Positions 47,003-56,381 are shown, counted from the first letter of the stretch. The stretch: 64,000 nt of DNA from Pseudomonas berkeleyensis (GCF_014109765.1 NZ_CP059139.1:1178001-1242000), one strand, 5' to 3'. The notes: a model not told the origin generated them from the letters alone. Numbers and translations: made by a program.

Positions 47003-47078
47003 TGCTGTTCAAGGGGCGGACTGTGTCCGCGCTTGCCAGAGAATGCGCTGATGTGCGGCGCCCTGTGCAGGGCTGGCG

Positions 47079-47381
47079 TCAGCTGCCGCGTTTGCTGCGG
47101 ATCTCGATCAGACGACCACCTTCGAAGCGCAGGAAGTGGTACATGCCGCTTTTCGGCCCGTAGACCCATTCCTCGACACTCACTTCATTGCGAAAGCCAT
47201 AGGTATCGACGACCTCCTTGTAGCCGATGAAGTCGCGGCTGGCGGGTTCGCCGCACTTGCTCAGCACTTCCGCACTGGGCGCGGTCTTGCTCACCAGGGC
47301 GCTGCCACAGCGATAGGTGGAGGAGGCCTCGGCGGCAAGCGGCAGGCACAGCATGACGAGCAGGTATCCGAGTTTGTGCAT
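47079..47381 (-). CDS. DUF2845 family secreted protein, copy 2
   Basis: A 100-residue protein with a signal peptide (MHKLGYLLVMLCLPLAAEAS) and the DUF2845 pattern TYRCGSALVS...VLSKCGEPASRD...VEEWVYGPKSGMYHFLRFEG. Two cysteines, one in RCGS and one in KCGEP, probably form a disulfide. Function is unknown. It is 13 bases after a paralogue in the same operon. Confidence 0.85.
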   Translation of the reverse strand: MHKLGYLLVMLCLPLAAEASSTYRCGSALVSKTAPSAEVLSKCGEPASRDFIGYKEVVDTYGFRNEVSVEEWVYGPKSGMYHFLRFEGGRLIEIRSKRGS

Positions 47382-47394
47382 GGGAATCTCCTGC

Positions 47395-47703
47395 TCAGCG
47401 TTCGCGGCGCCGTTCGATGGCGGTCAGGCGGTTGCCTTCGAAGCGCAGGATGCTGAGCATACCGTTGCTCGGGCCGTACACCCATTCTTCGATCATGTAT
47501 TCGCGGCGGTCGTAGGAACCCAGGGTGTAACCGATCGGGTCGCGATGCACCGGCGCGCCACATTTGCGTTCGACTTCGAACGGGCGGTCGCCGAGGCTGA
47601 CCAGGGCGCTACCGCAGCGCATGGTATCAGCCTGCGCGGTAGCGCTGATCAGGCATGCGAACAGGGTGGCAAACGGGATGAAGGGCAAGCTGCGCATGAT
47701 CAT
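47395..47703 (-). CDS. DUF2845 family secreted protein, copy 1
   Basis: A 102-residue paralogue of the downstream gene with a signal peptide (MIMRSLPFIPFATLFACLIS) and the same blocks MRCGSALVS...ERKCGAPVHRD...IEEWVYGPSNGMLSILRFEG. The ATG overlaps the stop of the DUF748 gene (ATGA), implying translational coupling to that large envelope protein. Function is unknown. Confidence 0.85.
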   Translation of the reverse strand: MIMRSLPFIPFATLFACLISATAQADTMRCGSALVSLGDRPFEVERKCGAPVHRDPIGYTLGSYDRREYMIEEWVYGPSNGMLSILRFEGNRLTAIERRRER

Positions 47704-50576
47704 TGACTGTCCAGATGCAGGGCGGTGAGCACGCGTCCATTGGCCTCGGGCTCAGCCAGGTTGACATCGATCAGGTAGACACGTTCATCGTACAACCCGC
47801 CCTGTTCCACCAGGTAGTCCTTGATCGTTGCAGCGCGTTGCTGAGCCAACTGACGCAGTAACAGCTTGCTTTGAGCCCAGGAGTCCAGCACGGCCTGGCG
47901 CATGTTCTGGGTGCGCTGCGCGGCGTTGAGCTCGCTCCATTCGGACGGAGGCTGCTGTTTCAGGCGGGTGCGATAGATGCCTTCGAGCAGGGCGGCCTGT
48001 TCGTCCTCATCGACCGCCAGCTCATCCGGGCTGGCCGGTACCTTGTCGCCACGGCGTTGCAGCACCTTGTACCAGCTTTCGCGGAACTCGCGCTGCAGGC
48101 GTTGTTCGGCCAGCAGCGGGCCGTCGCTGGCTTGCGCGCTCTGGCCCTCCACCTCCAGGCGCAGGTTGGGTCGTTCCTGCAGCGCCTTGGCCAAGGTATC
48201 GAGTGCCTGGCGGGCGTCGCCTTCCAGCTCCGCCGAACCCGGGCTGAATGGTACGGTGCTGAGGTCGACATCGCTGCCGCCAACCAGACCGGCGATGAAC
48301 TTGAACGGCGCCTGCGCTGCACGCAGCACCAGGTTGCGCAGGGTTTGCCAGACGATGGGCATGACGCTGAACTGCGGGTTGTTCAAGTCGCCCTGTACCG
48401 GCAGCTCGAGGGCGATGTTGCCCTGGGTGTCCTTGAGCAGGGCGACTGCCAGGCGTATTGGCAGATCCACTGCATCGGGGCTGTCGACCCGTTCGCCCAG
48501 TTGCAGGTTTTCCACCAGCACCTTGTTCTCGGCGTTGAGCTGGCCTTTCTCGATGCGGTAATGCAGGTCGAGATTGAGGCGGCCTTTGCGGATGCGATAG
48601 CCGGCGAACTTGCCGGAGTAGGGGGTGATGGTGGTCAGTTCGACGTTCTTGAAGCTGGTGGCGATGTCCAGGCTGTTGAGCGGATCGAAGGGGGTGAGTT
48701 GGCCCTTGATGCTCATCGGCGCGTAGCGATCCACCTTGCCCTTGATGTCGACGCTGGCGGCCTGCGGCTTTTGATTGTCGAGCGTGCCGATGCGGCCGTT
48801 CATCTGTTGAATGGCCGTGGCGAAGCTGGGGGTCAGGCTGAAGTCGGCGAAATTGGCCGAACCGTCGTTGACGGTGACACCGCCGATACGGATTGCCAGC
48901 GGTTTGCCGGTGTCCTGCTGAGCTGAGCCGGCAGCGGCGGGTTGCGGCACGATCAGGTCACTGACGTTGGTGGTGAGGTTCTCGTTGATCACGAAGCGGG
49001 CGTAGGGCTGATCCAGTTCGATCCGCTCGATGGCCAGGCTGTCGCCATGGCGATAGTCGAGGCCGTTGACGCGTACCTGTTTCCAGCGCAGGAAGTCACG
49101 TTCGCGCAGGGTGTCGAGGGTATGCAACTGATCGACCTTGGCACTGCCGGTCACACTCAGCGCCAAGGGCTCGGTGCTCTTGAGTTGTACGTCGAGGTCG
49201 CTGCCGAGCAGGCCGCTGCGCAGTTCCAGGCGGATAAAGGGGTTGAGGTAGGCCTGGGCCAGGCGCAGGTCGATATCCTGGGTGATGACCTTGAGCCGGG
49301 CCGTGGTTGGGGTCAGTTGTACGTCGCCTGCGGCCTGCAGCTTGCCCTGCTTGCCCAGACCGGTATCCAGCTTGAGGTTGAAAGGCTTGTCGCCAAGGCT
49401 GTCGAAATCTTTCAGATCGAGATTCAGCGGGCCGACTTCCAGCGCCACATTCTCCTTGGGTACGCGGTCCGCCAGGTGGGCCTTGTAGTCGCGCAGTTGT
49501 ACGTCCTGCAGCAGCACCTGCCAGGGCTTGGTCTCGGTTTGCGCTTCGGGCGCGGCTTCGCTCGCGGGTTGTGGTTTACCGGCAAACAGCTTCTGCCAAT
49601 CCAGCTGGCCATCGGCCTCGCGGGCGGCCCAGGCTTCCAGGCCTTGGCTGCGCACCTGGCCAACCACCACCTGCTGTTTGGCCAGATCCAGGCTGGTATC
49701 GGTGACCTCGAGTCGTTGCAGGCGCGCCAGCGGTTTACCGTCCGGATCATCGATGGCAAAGGGGGCGAGCTGGATGGCGACCTTGCTCAGTTGTAGTTCG
49801 GTACCTTTGGAAAGGTCGAGGCGGTAATCGCTGCTGAGGTCGACCAGGCCTTCCTTGAGCACTAGCGGTACGGCGTCGCGCACGTAGGGCCAGAAGGTAC
49901 TCAGGCGCCCGTCGCTGATCTTCAGGCTGCCGCTGGAGGTGATCGGTGTCAGGCTGACCTGGCCCTGCCAGTCGATCTTCGCACCATTCGGGCCGCTGGC
50001 CGTGAGGGTCATCTCGGCGTTGTCTTCGGGCAAGGTGCTGAGGTTGTGCAGTTTCAGATCGAGGGCGTCGTAGGCGAATTCCACCGGCTCGCTCGGGCGC
50101 AGATCCTGGAAGCGCAGGGCGTTTTCCTGCAGGACGATGGTGTCGATGCGCAGTGGGAAGGGATCGCCGCTGCTCGGTTGTTTTTCCTCGGTAGTTTCCG
50201 GCAAGCGGAACAATTGAGTGAGGTTCAGCGTGCCGTCCTTGTCGAATAGCACGGCGGTGCGCGCCCCTTGCAGCTCGACCGCGGCCAGGTGCAGCGCACC
50301 GCTCCACAGGCTGTCGCTTTGCAGGTTGGCATAGAGGCGCTCGAACGCCAGATGCTCCTGGCCCGCTTCGCCGATGCGCAGGCCCCACAGGTTCAGCTCC
50401 AGACTGAAGGGATTGAGCTGCAGGCGCTGCAGCGATGCTGGCACGGTGGCGTACTGCGCCAGTTGCTGGTTGGCGATGCGCAGGGCGATGCCTGGCAGAA
50501 TCAGGAAGCCGATCAGGCTGTAGAGAAAGAGGGCGATCAACAGTGCGCTCAGCGCGCGCTTCAGTCCTTTGGGCAT
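47700..50576 (-). CDS. DUF748 (AsmA-like) large envelope protein
   Basis: A 958-residue protein with one N-terminal membrane anchor (about residues 8-28: LSALLIALFLYSLIGFLILP) and a long, mostly beta-strand periplasmic region of the DUF748 type, related to AsmA-like bridge proteins thought to handle envelope lipids. The C-terminal part (FSPGSAELEGDARQALDTLA) resembles an OmpA-like motif. P. aeruginosa has a homologue at the matching position (from memory). It leads an operon with two DUF2845 genes. The specific function is unknown. Confidence 0.85.
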   Translation of the reverse strand: MPKGLKRALSALLIALFLYSLIGFLILPGIALRIANQQLAQYATVPASLQRLQLNPFSLELNLWGLRIGEAGQEHLAFERLYANLQSDSLWSGALHLAAVELQGARTAVLFDKDGTLNLTQLFRLPETTEEKQPSSGDPFPLRIDTIVLQENALRFQDLRPSEPVEFAYDALDLKLHNLSTLPEDNAEMTLTASGPNGAKIDWQGQVSLTPITSSGSLKISDGRLSTFWPYVRDAVPLVLKEGLVDLSSDYRLDLSKGTELQLSKVAIQLAPFAIDDPDGKPLARLQRLEVTDTSLDLAKQQVVVGQVRSQGLEAWAAREADGQLDWQKLFAGKPQPASEAAPEAQTETKPWQVLLQDVQLRDYKAHLADRVPKENVALEVGPLNLDLKDFDSLGDKPFNLKLDTGLGKQGKLQAAGDVQLTPTTARLKVITQDIDLRLAQAYLNPFIRLELRSGLLGSDLDVQLKSTEPLALSVTGSAKVDQLHTLDTLRERDFLRWKQVRVNGLDYRHGDSLAIERIELDQPYARFVINENLTTNVSDLIVPQPAAAGSAQQDTGKPLAIRIGGVTVNDGSANFADFSLTPSFATAIQQMNGRIGTLDNQKPQAASVDIKGKVDRYAPMSIKGQLTPFDPLNSLDIATSFKNVELTTITPYSGKFAGYRIRKGRLNLDLHYRIEKGQLNAENKVLVENLQLGERVDSPDAVDLPIRLAVALLKDTQGNIALELPVQGDLNNPQFSVMPIVWQTLRNLVLRAAQAPFKFIAGLVGGSDVDLSTVPFSPGSAELEGDARQALDTLAKALQERPNLRLEVEGQSAQASDGPLLAEQRLQREFRESWYKVLQRRGDKVPASPDELAVDEDEQAALLEGIYRTRLKQQPPSEWSELNAAQRTQNMRQAVLDSWAQSKLLLRQLAQQRAATIKDYLVEQGGLYDERVYLIDVNLAEPEANGRVLTALHLDSQ

Positions 50577-50677
50577 GGCTTGGCGTCATCTATCCAGACG
50601 AAGGGATGACTTGGAGTATGGCACGCCAGTTCGGTTCCGGTCGTGCGTGGTGGGGCGCAATTATTTTCGCAGCGGGC

Positions 50678-51694
50678 TCAAAACTGCAGGATCAGCGTCT
50701 TCAGCGGCGGCCTGGCGTCATGGGAGGGGAAGTCCACGGCGGGCGCCAGCACCTGGCAGTCGCGCGCGGGTCTGCCGAGTTTTTCCGCGCAGCGCAGCAC
50801 CTGTTCGCGCCAGTCTTCCATCACCACTTTCGCCAGGTTGTTGCAGCACACCAGCGCACCACCATCGGCAGTGGCCAGCAGCGCCGGCTTGAGCAGGCTC
50901 TGGTAGTCGCGCAGCAGGTCGACGGTACCGAACGCGCTCTTGGCCCAGGCGGGCGGGTCGAGGAACACCAGGTCGAACTGACGAGCTTGCAGGCGTGGGT
51001 AGTTCGGCAGCTTCTGTCCGCGGCGGCTGTTGATCGGTAGGCCGGCCATTTGGCGGATGGCGGGGAAGTAATCGGACTGGATGAACTGCATGGCTGGCAG
51101 TTGTGGATTGAGCTGGCCATTCTCACGGCCTACGGCGAGGTTGCTCTGAGCGAAGTCCAGGTTGGTCACTTCGCTCGCGCCGCCGGCTGCCGCGCACAGG
51201 CCGACGCCGCAGGTATAGGCGAACAGGTTGAGTACGGATTTACCGGCGCTGTTGGCCTTGACCCAGCCGCGGGCGTTGCGCAGGTCGAGAAACAGCAATG
51301 GATCCTGCCCGGTGTGGCGACCGCGTACCCGGTAGTTCAGGCCCCATTCGTGCCCGATCAGATCCGCCAGCGCCGCCTCTTCGGCTTCGAACGCGTGAGG
51401 ATTGCGGTCGATGCGTGAGTTACGTTGCGAGCGGTCGTTGTAGACCAGCAACAGGGGCTGGCCGAGGCGCTGCTCGACAATGGTCGCGAGGCTTTGCAGG
51501 GCATCTGCCTCCAGCGGCTGGTGAAAACTCTGCACCAGCAGTTGTGGGCCGTAGCGGTCGACGGTCAGGCCCGGGGCACCTTCCTGGCTGCCATGGAACA
51601 GGCGATAGCAGTCGGTGCCTTGCGCGTGCAGTTCGTCCAGCAGGTTTTCGCGGGCGTCGAGGGCGGCGCGCAGCGCCTGGTCAAGAGCGGACAT
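50678..51694 (-). CDS. class I SAM-dependent methyltransferase, RlmI/RlmK-like
   Basis: A 338-residue protein resembling the 23S rRNA cytosine/guanine methyltransferases of the RlmI/RlmL C-terminal type, but without the usual N-terminal PUA domain. Visible blocks are GSQEGAPGLTVDRYGPQLLV, SVLNLFAYTCGVGLCAAAGG (SAM motif I), DLVFLDPPAWAKSAFG (motif IV DPPA) and GGALVCCNNLAKVV. The target is not certain. I start at MSALDQALRAAL; a nearby ATG three codons upstream is an alternative. Confidence 0.8.
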   Translation of the reverse strand: MSALDQALRAALDARENLLDELHAQGTDCYRLFHGSQEGAPGLTVDRYGPQLLVQSFHQPLEADALQSLATIVEQRLGQPLLLVYNDRSQRNSRIDRNPHAFEAEEAALADLIGHEWGLNYRVRGRHTGQDPLLFLDLRNARGWVKANSAGKSVLNLFAYTCGVGLCAAAGGASEVTNLDFAQSNLAVGRENGQLNPQLPAMQFIQSDYFPAIRQMAGLPINSRRGQKLPNYPRLQARQFDLVFLDPPAWAKSAFGTVDLLRDYQSLLKPALLATADGGALVCCNNLAKVVMEDWREQVLRCAEKLGRPARDCQVLAPAVDFPSHDARPPLKTLILQF

Positions 51695-51804
51695 GCGCGG
51701 CATCTCGGAGAAAGGAAGGCGGCAGTTTATCAAGAAAATCAGGGCGTCTTTACGGTTTCCCGGGTTCCTGGCGACAACGAGTGCCAGGAACCCGCAGCGG
51801 GCTG

Positions 51805-52767
51805 TCAGCCCTGTTCCTCACGCCGGTAAGCGTAGGTGTCGGCGAAGCGCGACAGCAGGTACTCGGCGCTGGTCACCGGCGAATATTTTGGCGGGTTGTC
51901 GGCGCTGGAACAGTTCGGCAAACAGTCGATCAGGGTGTCCGGATGCGGTTCGGCGAAGAATGGCATGGAGTAGCGATCCACCCCCAGCGGGCTGATCACA
52001 CGGTGTGGTGTGGAGGTGTAACGGTCGTTGCTCCAGCGCGCCATCATGTCGCCGATATTGACCACGAAGCTGCCGGCAATCGGTGGCGCGTCGATCCAGT
52101 CGCCATGGCGCGGACGTACCTGCAGGCCACCGGCTTCGTCCTGGTAGAGCAGGGTGATGCAGCCATAGTCGGTGTGCGCACCGGCGCCTTGCTGCCCGGC
52201 GCAGCTGGCCGTCTGGCGTGGTGGGTAATGGATCATGCGCAGCACGCTGATCGGCTCATGGAAGCGCTTGTCGAAGAACTCCGGTTCGATATCCAGGGCC
52301 AACGCCATGGCCCGCAGCAGGGTAGTGGCCAGTGCCTGCATGTCGGCGTAGTGCTGCTCCATCAGTGCAGCCCAGCCGGGTTCGTCGGGGTGACGATTGG
52401 GGCCACGCAACGGTTTGCCGGCCAGCACTTCGGGATGATCGGCGGGCATATGGAAACCCATGTCGAAGGTTTCCTTCAGGTCGCTCGGCTTGCTCGGGTC
52501 GAGCTGTTCGGTGGCGATGGCGCCGTAGCCGCGATGGTGGGCGGTCTGGGTGATGTCGATCTTGAGCTTTTCCTCGGTAGGCTGGGCGAAGAAGCGCTTC
52601 GCTGCACCGAGCAGGGTGTCGATACGTTCGCTGCTTATTGGGTGGCCGACGATGTAGAAGAAACCCCATTCGCGGCAGGCGCGGTCGATCCGTTCGGCCA
52701 CGGCGGGCCAGGCGGATTCGTCGTCACTGTACAGAGGGGCGATATCGATGATGGGTAATGCGTTCAT
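51805..52767 (-). CDS. isopenicillin N synthase-like 2OG-Fe(II) oxygenase
   Basis: A 320-residue non-haem iron oxygenase. The N-terminal DIOX_N domain reads LPIIDIAPLYSDDESAW and REWGFFYIVGHPIS. The catalytic double-stranded beta-helix shows the metal ligands His-x-Asp in GAHTDYGCITLLYQD and a later His in TSTPHRVISP, followed by the 2OG-binding RYSMPFF. The substrate is unknown; relatives near purine or pterin genes are sometimes involved in xanthine or ethylene-type chemistry, but nothing here decides. The start is the ATG at 52767, before a MITE-like repeat. Confidence 0.9.
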   Translation of the reverse strand: MNALPIIDIAPLYSDDESAWPAVAERIDRACREWGFFYIVGHPISSERIDTLLGAAKRFFAQPTEEKLKIDITQTAHHRGYGAIATEQLDPSKPSDLKETFDMGFHMPADHPEVLAGKPLRGPNRHPDEPGWAALMEQHYADMQALATTLLRAMALALDIEPEFFDKRFHEPISVLRMIHYPPRQTASCAGQQGAGAHTDYGCITLLYQDEAGGLQVRPRHGDWIDAPPIAGSFVVNIGDMMARWSNDRYTSTPHRVISPLGVDRYSMPFFAEPHPDTLIDCLPNCSSADNPPKYSPVTSAEYLLSRFADTYAYRREEQG

Positions 52768-52811
52768 GTTGAGCCTCGGGTGGGGCGGTGCTGCGAGTCT
52801 TCTCGTACTAG

Positions 52812-52972
52812 GGAGCCTGTCGAACCCAACACTGTTCTGCTGCGGAAAACCCGGCTTTGGCCATTTTTGCCGCTTTCCCTCGTTAAATAGCGGGCTATTC
52901 GCCTCGGAAAAGCGACAAAACTGTCTCAAACCGGATTCCCCTCGCGACGAACGGTTGAGTCCGACAGGCTCC
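52812..52972. mobile_element. MITE-like palindromic element
   Basis: GGAGCCTGTCGAACCCAAC at 52812-52830 is matched by its near-complement at 52954-52972 (two mismatches), bounding 161 bp. The interior is itself an imperfect palindrome centred on AATAGCGGGCTATT. No coding frame is present. Confidence 0.65.
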
Positions 52973-53053
52973 AGGGCAGCGGAAAGAGACCTCGGATGAG
53001 ATCCCCTTGATGCGGTTCTGCCGGTAGCAGGGACGGCATCGGTATTGGCTTGG

Positions 53054-53102
53054 TGGTGGGTTTCACCCGCCCTACAGACCGTAGGGCGGGTGAAACCCAC
53101 CA
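53054..53102 (-). terminator. perfect 22-bp inverted repeat after the BMP gene
   Basis: Arms of 22 bp (53054-53075 and 53081-53102, GGTGGGTTTCACCCGCCCTA type) with a five-base loop lie just beyond the stop of the leftward binding-protein gene. There is no T tract; it acts as a stable 3' hairpin and belongs to the GTAGGGCG repeat group. Confidence 0.6.
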
Positions 53103-53107
53103 GCAGC

Positions 53108-54190
53108 TTACTTCGGCAGCTCGGCCTTCACGTTTTCCACGTAGTAGTTCATCGAGGCCAGTTCGGCATTGGTTGCCGTTACGCCGGCTGGAATCTTCTC
53201 GACGCCACTCTGATCCTTGATCGGACCGGTGAAGGGGTGGAACTTGCCGCTGCGAATATCGGCGATGATCTGCTCGGCTTCGCTCTTCACGTCGGCAGGC
53301 ACCAGGTCGCTGATCGGCAGCTCGATGGTGTCCTCGGCCAGGCCGCCCCAGAAGTCCTGCGGTTGCCAGTTGCCATCGATCACCGCCTGGGCGGATTTCA
53401 CGTAGTGCGGGCCCCAGTCGTTGACGATGGAGGTGAGCACGGCCTTCGGCCCGAAATGCGCCATGTCCGAGGCGTAGCCGACGGAGTAGATTCCGCGACG
53501 CTCGGCGGTCTGGATCGGCGCCGGGCTGTCGGTGTGCTGGAACATCACGTCCACGCCCTGGTCGATCAGCGCGTTGGCGGCGTCGGATTCCTTGCCCGGA
53601 TCGAACCAGGTGTTGACCCATACCACCTTGATCTCGGTGCCCGGGTTGTATTTGTCCAGGGCCAGCTGGATGGCGTTGATGTCGCGGATCACCTCGGGTA
53701 TCGGGAAGGAAGCGATGTAGCCGACCTTTTTGGTCTTGGTCATTTTCGCCGCGAGGAAGCCGCCGACGTAGCGCCCCTCATAGGAGCGCGACAGGTAGGT
53801 GCCGACGTTCTTGTCCTGCTTGTAGCCGGTGGCGTGCTCGAAGGTCACCTTGGGGAATTGCTTGGCCACCTTGATCGTCGGGTTCATGTAGCCGAAGGAG
53901 GTGGTGAAGATCAGGTCGAAGCCGCCCTTGGCCATGTTGCGGATCACGCGTTCGGCGTCTGCGCCTTCCGGCACGTTTTCCACGTAGCTGGTGGTGACCT
54001 TGTCGCCCAGTTCCTTGATCAGCATCTGCCGGCCCTGCTCATGCTGGTAGGTCCAGCCGTGATCGCCGATGGGGCCGATATAGACGAAGCCGACCTTTAG
54101 CGGATCGGCGGCGGAGGCGCTGAGCATGGCGCCAAAACCCAGGGCGGCAACGAGGGTGCGCAGCAGTGGTTTCTTGCTCTTCTCGAACAT
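53108..54190 (-). CDS. BMP-family ABC transporter substrate-binding protein (purine/nucleoside)
   Basis: A 360-residue exported binding protein of the basic-membrane-protein (PnrA-like) family, which captures nucleosides or nucleobases. A signal peptide (residues 1-28, ending SASAADPL) precedes VGFVYIGPIGDHGWTYQHEQ, a typical BMP opening, and later FDLIFTTSFGYMNPTIKVAK. The matching permeases and ATPase are at 57.4-61.1 kb and a purine deaminase is next door, which supports purine uptake. Confidence 0.93.
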   Translation of the reverse strand: MFEKSKKPLLRTLVAALGFGAMLSASAADPLKVGFVYIGPIGDHGWTYQHEQGRQMLIKELGDKVTTSYVENVPEGADAERVIRNMAKGGFDLIFTTSFGYMNPTIKVAKQFPKVTFEHATGYKQDKNVGTYLSRSYEGRYVGGFLAAKMTKTKKVGYIASFPIPEVIRDINAIQLALDKYNPGTEIKVVWVNTWFDPGKESDAANALIDQGVDVMFQHTDSPAPIQTAERRGIYSVGYASDMAHFGPKAVLTSIVNDWGPHYVKSAQAVIDGNWQPQDFWGGLAEDTIELPISDLVPADVKSEAEQIIADIRSGKFHPFTGPIKDQSGVEKIPAGVTATNAELASMNYYVENVKAELPK

Positions 54191-54380
54191 GGTGGGTGGA
54201 GCTCCAGTCTTGATGTCGGGATGGCCGTTGGTTGGCTGATCCCATGACTGCAAAAAGCTGACCAATAAGACAGATAGCCGTGCTGGAAGCCTTTGCGGGC
54301 AAGGGCGAGGGATGGTGTGGAGCGCTATTGGTGCGACTGACGTGCAGATGCTGCGTTGTGGTGCGAGCGTCCTGCTGCAA

Positions 54381-54454
54381 ACCGTAGGGTGTCGCGGGGC
54401 CGCCCAGGCCGTGCGTACCGGCAGTTTCTCGGTACACATGGCGCACCCCACGGT
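54381..54454. repeat. ACCGTAGGGTG inverted repeat
   Basis: ACCGTAGGGTG (54381-54391) is mirrored by CACCCCACGGT (54444-54454) with a nested GTACCG/CGGTAC pair. It occupies the BMP-deaminase gap, which holds no gene. Confidence 0.5.
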
Positions 54455-54460
54455 ATGGCG

Positions 54461-55816
54461 TCAGCCGCTTACCAGCTGCCTCGCCGCCTGGCTGTGATCG
54501 GCGATCAATTGAGCGACATCGAGCCCCTCGATCTGTCCGTCGACTACTCGCCAACTGCCGCCGATCATCACCCGATCGGCACGATCTGCACCGCACAATA
54601 GCAGCGCGGAGAGTGGATCGTGGCTGCCGGAGAAGCGCAGGTCGTCCAGCTTGAACAACGCCAGGTCAGCCTGCTTGCCAACGGCCAGTTCACCGACATC
54701 GCTACGTCCGAGTAAGCGTGCCGAGCCACGGGTGGCCCAGCCCAGCGCGCGTTCGGGCGTGATCGCCTCGGCACCGTAGCGCAGGCGTTGGATATACAGC
54801 GCCTGGCGTGCTTCGATAATCATGTTCGAGGCATCGTTGGAGGCCGAACCGTCGACGCCCAGACCGACCGGTGCACCGGCTGCCTCCAGGTCATGTACGG
54901 GGCAGATGCCCGAGGCCAGGCGCATGTTCGAGCACGGGCAATGGCAGATACCGGTGCCGGCGGCGCCAAGGCGGGCGATTTCCTCGGCATTGAAGTGAAT
55001 GCCATGCGCCAGCCAGGTGCGCGGCCCGAGCCAGCCGACGCTTTCCAGATAGTCCACGGTGCGCAGGCCGAACTGACGCAGGCAGTAGTCCTCTTCGTCG
55101 AGGGTTTCGGCCAGGTGGGTGTGCAGACGTACGTCCAGCTGCTCGGCCATTTCGGCGCTGGCGCGCATGATGTCGCGGGTTACCGAGAAGGGCGAGCAGG
55201 GCGCCAGGGCGATCTGGATCTGCGCGCCATCGCCGCGCTCATGGTAGCGCTCGATCAGACGCTGGCTGTCGGCCAGGATCGCCTCGCCGCTCTGCACGGT
55301 GTGCTGTGGTGGCAGGCCGCCGTCGGCCTCGCCGAGGCTCATCGAGCCACGACTGAGCATGGCGCGCATACCCAGTTCGCGCACCGCGTTCACCTGCACA
55401 TCGATGGCCTGTTCCAGTCCACCGGGGAACAGATAGTGATGATCGGCAGCGGTGGTGCAGCCGGACAGCAGCAGCTCGGCCAACGCCACTTTGCTGGCCA
55501 GAGCCAGCTTTTCCGGTGTCAGCCGCGCCCATACCGGATACAGCGTCTTCAGCCAGGGGAACAGCGGCTGGTTGACCACCGGCGCCCAGGCACGGGTAAG
55601 GGTCTGGTAGAAGTGATGGTGGGTATTGATCAGGCCCGGCAGCAGCACATGCGCACTGGCATCGAACGTCTGCTGGCAGGGTTGAGCGGGTTGCTGGGCG
55701 GCACCGAGCAGTTCGACGATACGGCTATCTTCGATTACCAGACCACCAGAGGCGTCGTGATGGTTAGCGGTGAAAACGGCGAGAGGGTTCTTGATCCAGA
55801 GTCGAGTAGCAGCCAT
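54461..55816 (-). CDS. 8-oxoguanine deaminase (amidohydrolase)
   Basis: A 451-residue amidohydrolase of the guanine/atrazine-chlorohydrolase group. From resemblance to the characterised P. aeruginosa enzyme PA0142 I call it 8-oxoguanine deaminase, converting 8-oxoguanine to urate. Metal ligands appear in PGLINTHHHFYQTL (His 66-68), VRLHTHLAETLDEEDY and GLGVDGSASNDASNM, and LAHGIHFNAEEI carries a further His. It may instead prefer other purines. The flanking purine-type ABC genes support a salvage or catabolic role. Confidence 0.87.
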   Translation of the reverse strand: MAATRLWIKNPLAVFTANHHDASGGLVIEDSRIVELLGAAQQPAQPCQQTFDASAHVLLPGLINTHHHFYQTLTRAWAPVVNQPLFPWLKTLYPVWARLTPEKLALASKVALAELLLSGCTTAADHHYLFPGGLEQAIDVQVNAVRELGMRAMLSRGSMSLGEADGGLPPQHTVQSGEAILADSQRLIERYHERGDGAQIQIALAPCSPFSVTRDIMRASAEMAEQLDVRLHTHLAETLDEEDYCLRQFGLRTVDYLESVGWLGPRTWLAHGIHFNAEEIARLGAAGTGICHCPCSNMRLASGICPVHDLEAAGAPVGLGVDGSASNDASNMIIEARQALYIQRLRYGAEAITPERALGWATRGSARLLGRSDVGELAVGKQADLALFKLDDLRFSGSHDPLSALLLCGADRADRVMIGGSWRVVDGQIEGLDVAQLIADHSQAARQLVSG

Positions 55817-55948
55817 GAGTGGCTCCTCTGAGGTTGATTTCAGGTAAGCCAGCTCAGTGTTGACCCTGTCTGCTGATCCAGGTTCGTCAGAAATGACGCG
55901 AGGCGACGATAGCTGAATTCTTGCTCGGCAGACAATCGGATGCGGACG

Positions 55949-56299
55949 TCAGGCGCGCAGCGGGCAGGTGGTGGCCAGGCGCTGCAGCAGTTCGTTTCTC
56001 AGTTGCTGCAACTCGTCGATGCGGTTTTCGATCAGCGTCAGCTTGTCTTGCAGCAATTGGGTCACGGTTTGATCCGGGTCGGTGGCCTGCCACAGGCCGC
56101 CGACATGCTGGCTGATCTCGCCAAGGCTGAAACCCAGGCGCTGCGCGGTCTTGATGTAGGTGACAAGCTGCACCATCTCGACGGGGTAGTCGCGGTAGCC
56201 GTTGGCGCTGCGTCGTGCGGCGATCAACCCGCGTTGCTCGTAAAAGCGCAGGGTGTCGCGGCTCACTTCGCAGGCTTCGGCCAGTTCTCCGATTCGCAT
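55949..56299 (-). CDS. MerR family transcriptional regulator
   Basis: A 116-residue regulator with the MerR winged helix MRIGELAEACEVSRDTLRFY, YEQRGLIAARRSANGYRDYP, and a dimerisation coiled coil (about 75-110). The C-terminus has one Cys (TTCPLRA) and no obvious metal loop, so the signal is unknown. The start at 56299 is the standard MRIGEL; it faces the divergent membrane-protein gene across an 82-bp gap that carries a MerR-type promoter. Confidence 0.92.
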   Translation of the reverse strand: MRIGELAEACEVSRDTLRFYEQRGLIAARRSANGYRDYPVEMVQLVTYIKTAQRLGFSLGEISQHVGGLWQATDPDQTVTQLLQDKLTLIENRIDELQQLRNELLQRLATTCPLRA

Positions 56300-56318
56300 C
56301 TTTTCACTCGGTGGGGTG

Positions 56319-56350
56319 TTGACCTTGGAGCATACTCCAGGCCTTAGCCT
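56319..56350 (+). promoter_or_regulatory. MerR-type promoter/operator
   Basis: -35 TTGACC and -10 TAGCCT (or TTAGCC) are 19-20 bases apart, the over-long spacer typical of MerR activation. The dyad CCTTGGAG...CTCCAGG fills the spacer. Confidence 0.75.
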
Positions 56351-56381
56351 AGGTGCTCCTTCAATGACTGGAGCAACACCC

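Noticed and set aside
54230..54290. TGACCA half-site resembling a RutR operator near the BMP gene
   Set aside because: Only one half of the palindrome is present; not enough to call an operator.
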